Origin: Doris montereyensis
Lineage: Eukaryota; Mollusca; Gastropoda; Nudibranchia; Dorididae
Direction: 5' to 3'
Length of the DNA stretch: 64,000 bases
Assembly (NCBI GenBank): GCA_037039925.1
Contig: JAXRKP010000940.1
Span: 1 to 64,000 of the forward strand
Shown: positions 11,762 to 24,900 of the stretch, piece by piece
How the letters are laid out: each line of letters begins with the position of its first letter
Position numbering within the stretch: the stretch's first letter is position 1
Notes under the pieces: model-generated
The model's input: the letters and a program-made list of their open reading frames with translations, nothing else
Database searches by the model: none
Told to the model about the DNA's origin: nothing
Position numbers and translations under genes: made by a program

Positions 11762-11900
11762 CTAGGTTTCATTGAAATTTACTCAATCCACCACTGTGGT
11801 GATCTCAGAGTGAATTAAGAGGAAACAGCAAGATGAAAGACAAGTGAAAGAAGGCAAAAAATAGGACCTACCAGTAGCTCCTGCCAACCTTACCGCCTGC
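11762..11900 (-). repeat. Repeat C copy
   Basis: GTGATCTCAGAGTGAATTAA, AAGATGAAAGACAAG and AGGACCTACCAGTAG, as at 7346-7475. Confidence 0.6.
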
Positions 11901-11964
11901 CCCCTCACTGGAACTACTGGAAGGCTAGGAGGCAAAGTTAAGGAAAGCAGACTGAGTGAGAGAG

Positions 11965-12110
11965 ATGGTACGGACATGTAAAGAGATGGGATATGGAATA
12001 TATTGGACAGAAGATGTTGCGGATGGTCATACCGGGCAGGAGGAAGAGGGGAAGACCAAAACGAAGATATATATTATTACAGAAAGATATGAAGGCTGTT
12101 GGTACAAGTG
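11965..12110 (+). pseudogene. LINE reverse transcriptase C-terminal remnant
   Basis: The plus strand reads GHVKRWDMEYI, then PGRRKRGRPKR and KDMKAVGTSARDGD, the usual end of non-LTR retrotransposon proteins (GH-R, GRRKRGRPKRR, EDM). It is degenerate and continues into the 45-bp array, with a final piece at 12650-12705. Confidence 0.75.
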
Positions 12111-12650
12111 CAAGGGATGGAGACTGACAGGATAGGACAAAATGGAGAAGTATGACAAGGGATGGAGACTGACAGGATAGGACAAAATGGAGAAGTATGA
12201 CAAGGGATGGAGACTGACAGGATAGGACAAAATGGAGAAGTATGACAAGGGATGGAGACTGACAGGATAGGACAAAATGGAGAAGTATGACAAGGGATGG
12301 AGACTGACAGGATAGGACAAAATGGAGAAGTATGACAAGGGATGGAGACTGACAGGATAGGACAAAATGGAGAAGTATGACAAGGGATGGAGACTGACAG
12401 GATAGGACAAAATGGAGAAGTATGACAAGGATGGAGACTGACAGGATAGGACAAAATGGAGAAGTATGACAATGGGATGGAGACTGACAGGATAGGACAA
12501 AATGGAGAAGTATGACAAGGGATGGAGACTGACAGGATAGGACAAAATGGAGAAGTATGACAAGGGATGGAGACTAACAGGATAGGACAAAATGGAGAAG
12601 TATGACAAGGATGGAGACTGACAGGATAGGACAAAATGGAGAAGTATAAT
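12109..12650. repeat. 45-bp minisatellite of LINE coding sequence
   Basis: Twelve copies of GATGGAGACTGACAGGATAG, GACAAAATGGAGAAGTATGA, CAAGG. Each unit keeps the LINE reading frame (DRTKWRSM). The long open frames on the other strand are shadows. Confidence 0.93.
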
Positions 12651-12722
12651 CTGCTGCTATGGCGACCCCGAACGACAAAAAGCTGAAAAGCGAAGAAGAA
12701 AAAGGTTTTACATAGCACATGA

Positions 12723-12765
12723 TCACACACACACACACACACACACACACGCGCGCGCGCGCGTC
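12723..12765. repeat. (CA)n(CG)n microsatellite
   Basis: CACACA passing into CGCGCG. Confidence 0.95.
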
Positions 12766-12811
12766 TTACCGTGCGTAGCATATAATTCGTATATAGAAGA
12801 AATAAAGCAAA

Positions 12812-12895
12812 TTGTGATAATTGGCTCTTCTACAACCTTTGTGGTACTCGCTCCTCTACAACCTTTGTGGTACTCGCTCTTCTACAACCTTTCCA
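12812..12895. repeat. 27-bp unit, three copies
   Basis: CTCTTCTACAACCTTTGTGG followed by TACTCG. Confidence 0.85.
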
Positions 12896-13372
12896 TCGTG
12901 GATCAGCAGTTTTTATATAACATAACTTAATGTCTTCATCATCATAATTATTGTATTATCATTGTTATAGGCATACTATTATCCGCATTATGATAATGAT
13001 TATGATCAGTGTTAATAGTATTATCATTGACTGTTGCCATTGGTGTTTTCATATTCTAATAATTAGCATCGTCAGTATAATAATTTTCCTTCGTGTTGCT
13101 GTTGACATTATCATTCATCTTCTTCGTTCTCCTTGCCCACCTATTCCTTCTTTTTCACTTTTTTATCATTTTTATTTTTTATTTTCTTTCCCACGCTTTC
13201 CGTTGTGATATTTGCCTCTTTTTGCTCCTTTATGTTTTCCTCCCTACTTCTTCAACTTCCAAGCTTCTTTTTCCCTTTCATTTAATTTTATTTAGTCCCA
13301 TTCTTGATTATTATCATGATTATTACTGTTATTTCTATTGGGTTTTTTAAATTTTAATATTGTTATCATTGT
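12896..13372. other. Pyrimidine- and AT-rich stretch
   Basis: Low-complexity ATTATC/TTC-rich sequence. The open frames are compositional. Confidence 0.4.
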
Positions 13373-13575
13373 GTGGCGTCGGTGGCCAAGCGGTTAGGCT
13401 GCCAGACTGGGGATCTTGAGATCCCGAGTTCAAATCCTGGCAAAGCCAGGTCTGATGTTATGTTCCTTTAGAAAGACGCTTTTCACCCATTTCTTCACTC
13501 GAACCAGGTGAAAAATGGGTACAAGCACCAGGATAAGCTCCAGCTCTATGGGCTGTGTTGGCCTTGAAGGAATTT
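13373..13575 (+). mobile_element. SINE-A with intact tRNA-like head
   Basis: Head GTGGCCAAGCGGTTAGGCTG (A box) and GAGTTCAAATCCTGGC (B box), then AAAGACGCTTTTCACCC, ATGGGTACAAGCACC and GATAAGCTCCAGCTCTATGG. The middle is shorter than in other copies. Confidence 0.8.
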
Positions 13576-13685
13576 TATTGTTATCATTATTGTTATTATC
13601 ATTATTTTTATATTATCATTATTATTACGATTAATCACTATTGTTATTATTATCATTATTGATATCGTCATCATTATTATTATTA

Positions 13686-13727
<42 letters not shown>

Positions 13728-13735
13728 CATTGTAA
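13576..13735. repeat. (ATT)n microsatellite
   Basis: ATT/ATC trinucleotides, purest at 13674-13726. Confidence 0.9.
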
Positions 13736-13772
13736 CAGGTAATTACAAGTGACCTTTTTAAGTAAAGCCTCC

Positions 13773-14609
13773 CAGTCTACCACAAACGAAGCCGATAATT
13801 GGAACGTCGCTTATATGGAACAGCCACTTAATTGGAATGATTCCTCTGATACATAATTCTGTTATACTGTTGTACTGTATGCCGTCAATTGCAATACTCA
13901 TCACTTATTTGAACTGGCAAAAATGGTCATTGTCTCAAATTGAGTCAAAAATTCTAGTGCGAAGGTTGCGATAACGTAAAATTTTAACACTGATCAGCTG
14001 TTGACCTACAGTATACTATGCCCACACAATTTGATGTGTTTGGATGACATACTTCTCCAACATATTTAGATGAATTTTATTGAATTACGTGCTTTTACTG
14101 AATTGATTGTGATACTATTTTTTATTGATGCATCTGTTTTATGTAAAATGTTTTAGCCATAGCATGCCATGCCTGTGTAATCATTTTGCTTGTAATGCGC
14201 CTTGAGCTCTTCTGGGGAAGGCGCAATATAAATATTCTTCTTATCTTATCTTATATGTATAGCTATATTGCTTAGATGAGTGTGAATAAGGCAAAGCAGG
14301 TGTGTCTATCACATCAGATGATTGGCAACGATGAATGGCTTGCTAGATGCTGAATTAAGATAGAGACTGCGGCCACACATTGAACTGATCACCTTAGTGA
14401 ACTTTTTGTACTGTACTAAATAATCTTCCAAATAACCTACATAGATATATACATGTGGGTGCATTGAACTTTTTATGTGCTCGATAAACAAACGTATTGT
14501 ACTAGGCGTTGTAAAATCCTTCCATGAACGGGACGCTGTTTAATGGGAACGCAGCTTAATTGAACTATTTCCTTGGAACGGTGCTGTTCCAATTAAGCGG
14601 CTTTGACTG
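13773..14609. mobile_element. pogo-like non-autonomous element
   Basis: The left end CAGTCTACC...GATAATTGGAACGTCGC and right end GCTGTTCCAATTAAGCGGC...TTTGACTG are inverted relatives. There is no transposase open frame. A CGCCTTGAG...GGCGCAATATAAATA block at about 14196-14235 looks like the 3' end of a nested retroelement. Confidence 0.5.
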
Positions 14610-14705
14610 TATTACCTGACATTAGCTATTCAATATGCCATTTTACATCCTTTCATATGCAAATGCTCTTTGTGAACTAATGTCCCGTAGCATCAGATTC
14701 AGTAA

Positions 14706-15001
<296 letters not shown>

Positions 15002-15065
15002 GTAACAGTAATACAAAAGACAATTTCGAAAATGCAGGTGGATCGTAAAATTCCTTCAAGGACAT

Positions 15066-15325
15066 TATAGCCCAAAGAGCTGGAGGATATTCCTGTTTCT
15101 ATAGCGTGAAGTGAAATGGGTGATAATAATCTCCTCCTGGACAGGACGCTAGTCTGACACAGGTTTTTATTCTCAAGCTAGTGCTTATACCCATTTACAC
15201 CTAGGTCGAGCAGAGAAAATGTGTGTTAAACGTCTTTCCCATGGAATACAACGTCAGAACTAGCTTTACTAGGTTTTAACCTGGGACCTCATGAGCCTAT
15301 GTCCGACAGCCTAACCAAAATACAA
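15066..15325 (-). mobile_element. SINE-A copy
   Basis: CCTCCTGGACAGGACGCTAG, ACCCATTTACACCTAGGTCG and GTTAAACGTCTTTCCCATGG, then a reverse tRNA-like head near 15270-15320. Confidence 0.75.
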
Positions 15326-15729
15326 GTGGATACCAATCATGTATGAATATATAAGTCATCATTGCCTTTACCTGCTCTGTTGATATTTGCTGTACTTCCT
15401 GATAATTCGTTAATAAGGGCCCCAGTGTCTTTTATACAAGTAATGTTAATATCAAACCTATATTTTGTTTCAGCAATATCTTAGCATTGCTGTATTTTTT
15501 TTAATGAAGACAGTGCTGCAACTTTTAGGATGGAAAATCATGTATGTAGTAGCAGTCAAGTTGGTTAACAAATGATGAATACATATGAAACAATAAATAA
15601 ATATAAGAAACCTCTATTAACAACAACTCCAACGAAAACTAAGAAGGCAAACAAACATGAAATGAGAACAAAAATAGCCAGTCATATCATTGAGTAGACA
15701 TTTTATTTTTACATGAAATTACAATTTTT

Positions 15730-15735
15730 TTTATT
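15730..15735 (-). promoter_or_regulatory. Candidate poly(A) signal of TRMT13
   Basis: AATAAA on the minus strand about 45 nt past the TRMT13 stop. A second one lies near 15703-15708. The choice rests on position only. Confidence 0.5.
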
Positions 15736-15777
15736 CAATTTATAAACATATGACAAGATTCCAACCAATGCTGACCA

Positions 15778-15982
15778 TTACGTCTGAAGCTTGTTGACCG
15801 TATGTGTGGCTATCAGGACAATGTTCTCCGGCGTCTGCCGTTCGTCTACATATTCACGCAAAAAGCAGTTCATGCCTTTAGATTTCAAATATTGCATCCT
15901 TCCCGTGTCAATGATACGTTTGCATTTACGGCCGATTTCTTCTCTCTCACTGACTGTCAGGTCTTCTCTTCTTAATGATTCG
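15778..15982 (-). CDS. TRMT13: TRMT13 last exon and stop
   Basis: The exon reads ESLRREDLTVSEREEIGRKC, KRIIDTGRMQYL and NIVLIATHTV and stops at TAA 15780-15778. It matches the C-terminal end of human TRMT13 (EEKKKIGHLCKLLID and RIQYL). A minus-strand AATAAA at 15735-15730, about 45 nt after the stop, is a plausible polyadenylation signal. Confidence 0.88.
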
Positions 15983-18900
15983 CTGTTGAGTCAAACAAAA
16001 ATGCAGGCTTGATAATGAATCACTTTATATACACGTATTTATATGATGACTTATCTATGCAGTTTTGATAAAAGATTCATAAAAGGCTTGAAAAAAAGTT
16101 TTCCACAATTCCATAAAAGGAAGGAAATTTTCTTTTTTTTTTTCATACATTATTACATTGTATTTAAGTTTAAGATTTTGTTGTCTCAGAAACAAAAAAT
16201 TTCAAGGCATTAAATAGGTCATTTAAATTTAAGTAAAAGTGACTTGGACACAATGGTTTGGTTTTGAAATTTCTTTATCTACATAATGTCTTGTAATGGT
16301 TCGTATAATGGTAGAAGACAACAAATCTATTGAATTGTCTCAAAAATTGACCTCTGGAGCCAGATTGTATTTATATTTCTCATCATGAATAAAAAAAACA
16401 ATGATAATACTTTTAATCATGCTTGTCACACATCAATTAGCTCTAAAATATGTTTGCTTCAGTATAAAGACGTAGGAATCCTGATCCTGTACCTTTTTAA
16501 CATTGTAGAAACCTAAATGAAAAGTATACCTTCTAGGTGTAAAAAATAATTTGATCCCAAGGTAAACATACCCCTTCATCTCATAAGCCAAAGTTCACGT
16601 AAAGGGGCTTTAAATGATAACTGTAAATCATAGGCCATCTGATGGCAAACTGTAATCATTCAAAAACGTAGTACATGTGTACTGATCTATTCACATCAAG
16701 GTTATGATGACGTTTATGAAGGTGTGGTACAATACAAAGCACATGTGTCATGAGCTTGTAATCAAAAGGACACTGGTTTATAAACTGGCAGGGCCAGGGG
16801 GTTTTCTGCCATGACATTGTATGTTGTACTCAGTTCTGCTTTCCTCACATGACTCATATGTCAGGTGGGTGGAAATCGATGATCCAGAGGCAAGGCATTG
16901 GCCTCTTAACCAAAAGGTCATGGGTTCAAGCCCCGGCAGGTTGAGAAGTCTTCTTGAGGTTTTTTAGTAAAACCTACCCACCTGATCCAGGTAGGTGGAT
17001 CGATACTTAATTCCATTGGAGATAGAGCATCCCATACCCAAATCATAAGCCTCTGCTCACATTAAAGATCCCTTAGCTCTTCACTTAGCAGTTTGAGCAA
17101 AATTAAAAATCCTACTAAAACCCCTGAGATCACCTTAGTTGTGGATGTGGATAAATTCAAATCAAATTTTTTAAATGAGATTATAATTGAGCAAACAGCT
17201 ATTTGCAAAATTGTAAGAATGTCAGTACTGAGCACCGAATTGGCAGCGAAAAAAGTTTTCTCCATAGGAAAATGAGAATGATTATGAATACAAATTATGC
17301 ATTCAGATTTTAACTCGGATATATTTTCAAGTTTCATTCACTTTAAGTTGAAGTCAATATTGATCCCTGTTCAAGTATATAATTCAGTTAAGAAGGTCAG
17401 TTTTGCATTTAGTAATTTTTAATCCCCATTTTACACAACAATAACACGATAAAGAAATTTTCCACATAATTTTATTATTTGGATGTAAAATAAACATCAT
17501 TTTCAGCCATACATGAAAATTCCATGTTTATTTAAAAAACACAAAATCTCACACTATAAGAGTAACAACAAGAAAATGAGATGACATAGTACGGTGAGCT
17601 CACCTACAACGGTAATGATACAACGGGATTTCGGTTACACGTGACTTTTTCAAATACCCGTTTTAATCTTTATATAAGCGTTATAAAATATGCATACCTA
17701 GAACAGCATCCACCGATGCCTTACACACCTACAACGGGACTTTGTGCCAGAATAAAACAGCACCACTTCCCACTGTCTATCAGAAGAAAAATTACTTCTT
17801 ATTGACGTGCAAAGCTCTAACAGAAAAATAATAATATCGATCTTTGGTAATACCAAGAAGGAATAGTTTACTTGGTGCTCTCCTGTGACACTCCCTGTAG
17901 GCTAAACCCACATACTACAGACTGCATGTATAGATCTACATCATGTGGGGTACAATGTTGTTATCACCATGCCTATACACAGGGCCCACTACATACCACA
18001 CAGTACTGTTGTTGGGGTTTTTCCTCACTAGCCTGCATCATTTATGTCATTTAGGCTTAGGGCCTAGGGTAAGGCTACTACATGTACTGACTGCTACGAT
18101 GCTCGATCATGCTGGCAGCTACTTGTAACTTTATGTGTGTGTGTGTGTGTGTGTGTGATATCAACTTGCGCATCATGTAGTCTGTGTCGGGGGTTAACAT
18201 GGACAGGAGGGAGGGAAACTGGAACGACTTCGGTCCTCTTGTAATGTGTGCCTGCTAGCACAGCATTTCCAAAATATTGCACCTTTTGATAAAGTCTCTT
18301 TGGTGAACGGCACAAAATAAATATTTGGAGCATGAAAGATGGAATGCAATGAGTTGTATTAATTTGTATTTTTCTCTACTCACCCTCCTCCAAGCTTGAT
18401 GCGCCAATCAGATCTTCCACCAGATGATCCTCTTGATCAGCCATCTTTCTTGTCCTCTCTATCTGCTTGTCATCATTGCTGTCCTTTGGCTCACCTTTTG
18501 CCACCCTCGCCTTTGCTGTTTTGTGCTCAACGCTTGAGGCACTCACTTCATTCTGATCTGTAAACATATATTTTGAAACAAGCTTGAAAAGTGTGAGACC
18601 AAGTTCATGAGATGGCAATATACTTTACTCCATCAGACCTGCTTAGCTGCATAAACGTGACATAAATCAAAATCATCTTTGCTTTTTTACTCTAACGATT
18701 AAGTTAAATAAAAACAAAATCAGGCACTCACTTTTCAATCTTACTCTAGTTGATTTTTTTAGCCCAGCTTGACAGACTTATTCTAGTCAAAATGTCAAAT
18801 TCTTCAGGGCCAATCTTGATTTCCTCCATGAAGCCCTTTAAAATCATAAGTGTCCCAAGTACATCGATGATGACAACACAAGGCTATCATGATGCCCTTT

Positions 18901-21900
18901 GGAAGACTAGAAGAAAAGAAAACAAAAGTGAATAAGATTTAAAGACAAGAAAATAATATCTCTGTATTCTGTCAGGACTGTTATTTACAAGGCTGAAGTC
19001 TAGATGTCCATAGGAATTTCAACATGGGACCTGCCACACCCACCCGTTGATCATCTGAAAAATTCTAAAAATGATTGTGTAAAAACACCCATCCCGTTGA
19101 TCATCTGTCTACGATTGTGTGCACCCACTTCCCGTTGATCATCTGTCTACGATTGTGTGCACCCACCCTATTGATCATCTGTCTAGAAGAAAGAAAACGA
19201 TTGTGTACACCCATGTATTCTGTCAGGATTGATCATCTGTCTACGATTGTGTACACCCACCCCCGTTGATCATCTGTCTACGATTGTGTGCACCCACCCC
19301 GTTGATCATCTGTCTACGATTGTGTGCACCCATCCCGTTGATCATCTGTCTACGATTGTGTGCACCCACCCCATTGATCATCTGTCTACGATTGTGTACA
19401 CCCATTCCGTTGATCATCTGTCTACGATTGTGTGCACCCACCCGTTGATCATCTGTCTACGATTGTGTACACCCATTCTGTTGATCATCTGTCTACGATT
19501 GTGTGCACCCATTCCGTTGATCATCTGTCTACGATTGTGTACACCCATTCTGTTGATCATCTGTCTACGATTGTGTACACCCATTCCGTTGATCATCTGT
19601 CTACGATTGTGTGCACCCACCCCGTTGATCATTTGTCTACGATTGTGTGCACTCACTCCGTTGATCATCTGTCTATGATTGTGCGCATCCATCTCATTGA
19701 TCATCTGTCTACGATTGTGTGCACCCATCTCATTGATTCATCAATCATCTGTCTATGATTGTGCGCATCCATCTCATTGATCATCTGTCTATGATTGTGC
19801 GCATCCATCTCATTGATCATCTGTCTACGATTGTGTGCACCCACCCCGTTGATCATCTGTCTACGATTGTGTATACCCACCCGTTGATCATATGTCTACG
19901 ATTGTGTGCACCCACCCCATTGATCATCTGTCTACGATTGTGTACACCCACCCCATTGATCATCTGTCTACGATTGTGTGCACCCACCCGTTGATCATCT
20001 GTCTACGATTGTGTGCACCCACCCCATTGATCATCTGTCTACGATTGTGTACACCCACCCCATTGATCATCTGTCTACGATTGTGTATACCCACCCCGTT
20101 GATCATCTGTTTTTGATTGTGTGCACCCACCCCGTTGATCATCTGTTTTTGATTGTGTACACCCACCCCATTGATCATCTGTTTTTGATTGTGTACACCC
20201 ACCCCATTGATCATCTGTTTTTGATTATGTTTCTTCATTTTAAATGACGCACAGTATTTTTCTTGACATTTAAATTCTTGATCGTTCAGGTGGCACAAGC
20301 GAAAACACTCTTCCATCCCGTCTCCTCATTTTCACACACAGTCTGATCCAAATGACATGAAGTTGTTGATACTTGACTGAATGAAAGGGAGAGAGAGTGA
20401 TGTCATTAGTCTATAGACAACCTCCCCTCCTCTTGCTATCATCAACTGGTACAGTGCAGTGCTACAATGTGCTACATATACATGCAAGCCCACGAACAGG
20501 CTATACTGTATGACGACAAGATGACGTCTGACTGGCTAGACCTCGTCATTTTTTGCCACTGCACATGTGGACTTTTTATTTTCACCAAATTATATTTTTT
20601 AATACAATTTGCCTCATTACAGGTGTTTTTACAATGAGAAGAGGGTTTTTGTTGATTCTGAGTTAGCTGTCCTTTTTATCTCACTATTGCCAAGGTATTT
20701 TTATTGACTTAAAGAAGGAAGAAAAAACAAGGATTTGGATTGACCGTGCTATTCCTGAGTTCATGTTATTTCCGAGCTCGCTACTTTCGAATTCCACTGT
20801 ACAAATGAAAGAAATATCAAGTGAATCTAACATTTTATATTAATCAGAAAAAAAAAAATTTAACCTACTTTTATTTTTAAACAAAATATTTCTTTCATAA
20901 ATCTGCAATGAAAAGATTAAGCATACTTTATACTTTTATCCTTACTGCTTTTTCAAGTTTAAAAATTTTAAAATACTATATAGATCTACATCATGAATTT
21001 ATTTTATTCTCATTCATTAGTAGATGGCTCACAGTTTTTTGGAAATGAGCTTCCTCCCTCCGCAAAATTTTAGCCGGAGGTGACTCTGCATCCTCATCTT
21101 TCAAGCTCTGCTTTCTAGGACACTGATCAAGCTCAGATGCTTTCTTGTCATCAGAATTTACTCGAACTCGAACAGAATGATCTGCATCGTCCTGAACTGA
21201 AGAAATATTGTCGTCTTTGAGAATGGAAACAGTACTATCCTGTCGCTTATCCAAATCATCCGATTGAAAGCAGCTTTCATTTTTCCCTTCAGCAGCTGGA
21301 GTCGTGCCTGCTGCACTACATGCCTTGGGCTTGGAGCTCACATTCATCCCAGACTTATCATTCTGTACGTCAATGATGTTGTCAGGCTTGAACTTTAAGG
21401 TGTCAACAGCACATCTTATGCCCATGTCAGTAGCGCCTCCACACAGATGCTTGCCAACAACTACCACAGAGGACTTTCCCTGCACCTCAGGAACTTTACC
21501 TATAAAAAATAAATTATGTAGACTTAAAGTGACTATTTTGATATATGCAATACAATCTGAAATGCTTAATAGAGGACCTTTAAGAACTGCTCGGATCACT
21601 TATTTTTACATCCATGTGCATGCCCATGTTACATGAAGAACCTGATTCATTTCTATTTTCTAAGACAGCGGTCAGGACAGCTTATGCACTACTTTTAAAT
21701 GTATTGCAATGTTTTAATATAACTTTTTCTCTATATAATTTTGTCTCTATTGTTGTGAAATAACCAGTTATGCTCATTGTCTTTTTGGATGGTATTCCAG
21801 TGCCAAATGCCATACACCTATCTTTTTGTGCATTTCATGTAAGCTGTAATATTTTACTGTAAAAAAAAAACACCACTGAGCATTTCGGTGGATGAGAGAT

Positions 21901-24900
21901 GCTCAACAAATTCAATATTCTTATTGTTCCAAATTCCCTTCTTTAGTAGGCTTAGTTCAAATAGTCACACATATTTCAAATGTGAAAAAAAAACACCATA
22001 TGCCTGTATGTTTATTTACAAATTTGTCGTTGCCGCTTATCTACATGTGGAACAAAATTTGGTAAAAACATGACATCTCTCAAGATCTAAAAGCAACTTT
22101 GCCGTCATCTCTATAATAATTAATAATGTATGTCAAATTCAACCAATGAGAATGACTTATAACCATCACTGCTCTATCCAAGATGGTGAATATTTCCTTT
22201 TACAGTTATTCCTAAAACTTTTTTAGTTCTTAGTCAAAAGTTGTCAAAATTAGTCAAATGTTGTCAAATGTTCCTGGCAGGGATGGTGACTAGCATTGAC
22301 GATATGTACCAAGTGTTTCAGAATTAAACGACCTATTTCTGTGATGCAATAAGGAATGAAAATAGAACCACCAAAGTATATCGAGCGTTGATTCCTGCCT
22401 AAAACCAAGCTGAACACAAAAATGACACAAGAAGCTTTTCTTTCATTCCATTTTCGTTTGTCTACTGCTAGAAGTCAAAGATGCCTTCATCTAAAGAATT
22501 GAAAATCAAAGTTGTCCATACTGGTTCGAAATTAAATCAAAAACTACAGTGAGAAGACAATTTCATACTTTGTATGGTTAATCACTCAAGGATATACAGT
22601 TGACTCTGGTTTATCACAACTCAGTTAATCGCGATTTCCGCTTAATCGCAACTTTTCCTAAGAAACAGAATTAATTTATATAAAAGACACTGGTTAATCA
22701 CAACTCACTTAGGATAATCGCAACCTCGGCAACACCGTGCCTCAGATTTTCGGTCAGCTTTTTTCTCATTTCTTCACACTTTGCTAAACGAGGCTCGGAA
22801 CACAATCTTTTAAGGCAATCAATCTGAACAAGACGTAGCTGAAAAATGTTGTCATGTTTTTGCCCTTTCTCTAAACATGACCCCTTTGACATTTTGCGCT
22901 GTATTGAGACAATCCATGATTCGAATAAAAAAACTAAAAAAACTATCATAAATCAAAATGTATCTGAGCCGCTTTTCCTTTGATAAAAATCACATTTACG
23001 TTGACATCCTGTAAGAGATGTTATAAGCATTTGAAAATGACAACTAGATTTTGAAATATATATGGTATTTAAGTATCCAACATACCTAAATACAAATCCT
23101 TAATGTCAATTTTGATGCGATGAAATGTACCCTCATCACCTTCACCTTTATGGTATGAATCCATCTGAATAGGAGGAGAAAGAAAACGAGGACATTAACA
23201 TCACTTTTATGGTATGAATCCATCTGAATAGGAGGAGAAAGAAAACGAGGACATTAACATCACTTTTATGGTATGAATCCATCTGAATAGGAGGAGAAAG
23301 AAAACCAGGACATTAACATCACTTTTTAGAGCCCTTTTTTGCAAGCTTTTCTTTTTTCAAAATTATGTTCAGAATTTGTTGCGATGTTTCTTCAGTATGC
23401 ACTGCGTAAAACTTTGGTGAGGTGAATGATTATTTTACCCTCTCGTGGATTCTACAAGAAGTAAATGAGAAACAAAAAAAAATCAAGATAATTTAGTACT
23501 AATCATGATGAAAAACAGTAACAAGAAAGTTGATTTACCCTCAGTCTTTATGTATTTCACTGTTCGATCTCAAATATTTCCCTGGGGTGTTGTAAAATCA
23601 GTTCTAGAAAGTATTCATCAAGATTTTATAGTCATTACATGGACACAAGAGCTAAATTTCAGTAAAATTGCTTGTGTGGATTTTGGATATAATAAACTAT
23701 GTGTTTGAAGAACAATTTAGAAATCTTATAATTTGATACCGTTTTAGTCAGTTTGGGGAAATTTTTCAGCTTAGCTGACATGTGTATAAGAAAATAAAGT
23801 GAAGCTATTATCATACTACTGACAATGTAAAAAATGACATCTATGTTGATGTAAGATATAAACAAATCTCAATGCGCTTCATTTTCAAAACTTTGTAAAA
23901 AAAAATCCCTTTAAAATTGAAAACGAAAAAAACAACACATGTGACATTATGTTTTGCTTTTCTTAAATTCAACTAAGTGTAGCCATCATGAATTTGAGAC
24001 ATTAGGAAAAATCTGATTCAATAATTCCATTCAGGAGAAGACGATACCAAACATCTAAAAATAAATGAATAATAATCAGTCATTCAAGCTCCCACCAATA
24101 ATAATTTTCCCAAAAAACGACAACTTAAAAAGAACTAAAGAAAAGCTAACTCAAAACACCCCTTCCCACACCAAAAAAACAACAATAGCCCAACAACAGC
24201 AACCCAAAACACCCCTTCCCACACCAAAAAAAACAACAATAGCCCAACAACAGCAACCCAAAACACCCCTTCCCACACCAAAAAAACAACAATAGCCCAA
24301 CAACAGCAACCCAAAACACCCCTTCCCACACCAAAAAAACAACAATAGCCCAACAACAGCAACCCAAAACACCCCTTCCCACACCAAAAAAACAACAATA
24401 GCCCAACAACAGCAACTCAAAACACCCCCTTCCCACACCAAAAAAAACAACAATAGCCCAACAACAGCAACCCAAAACACCACAAAAAACCCTTCCCACA
24501 CACACCAAAAAAACAACAATAGCCCAACAACAGCAACCCAAAACACCCCTTCCCACACCAAAAAAACAACAATAGCCCAACAACAGCAACCCAAAACACC
24601 CCCTTCCCACACCAAAAAAAACAACAATAGCCCAACAACAGCAACCCAAAACACCCCTTCCCACACCAAAAAAAAACAACAATAGCCCAACAACAGCAAC
24701 CCAAAACACCCCCTTCCCACACCAACAAAAACAACCAACAAAACATAGCCCAAAAAAAACCAACATAGCAACAACAGCAAAAAAAAACCCTTCCCACACC
24801 AAAAAAAACAACCATAGCCCAACAACAGCAACCCAAAAACCCCTTCCCACACCAAAAAAAACAACAATAGCCCAACAACAGCAACCCAAAAAAACCCTTC

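Noticed and set aside
12027..12781. Open frames of 193 and 234 codons on the minus strand
   Set aside because: Shadows of the 45-bp repeat; the real coding relic is on the plus strand.
13373..13450. Functional tRNA gene
   Set aside because: The A and B boxes are good, but the ends do not pair as an acceptor stem and SINE body sequence follows. The same holds for 31325-31430 and 56158-56240.
19229..20316. Overlapping open frames on both strands in the 36-bp satellite; regular repeats that could recall a CRISPR array
   Set aside because: Units are directly adjacent with no unique spacers, and the context is a eukaryotic intron.
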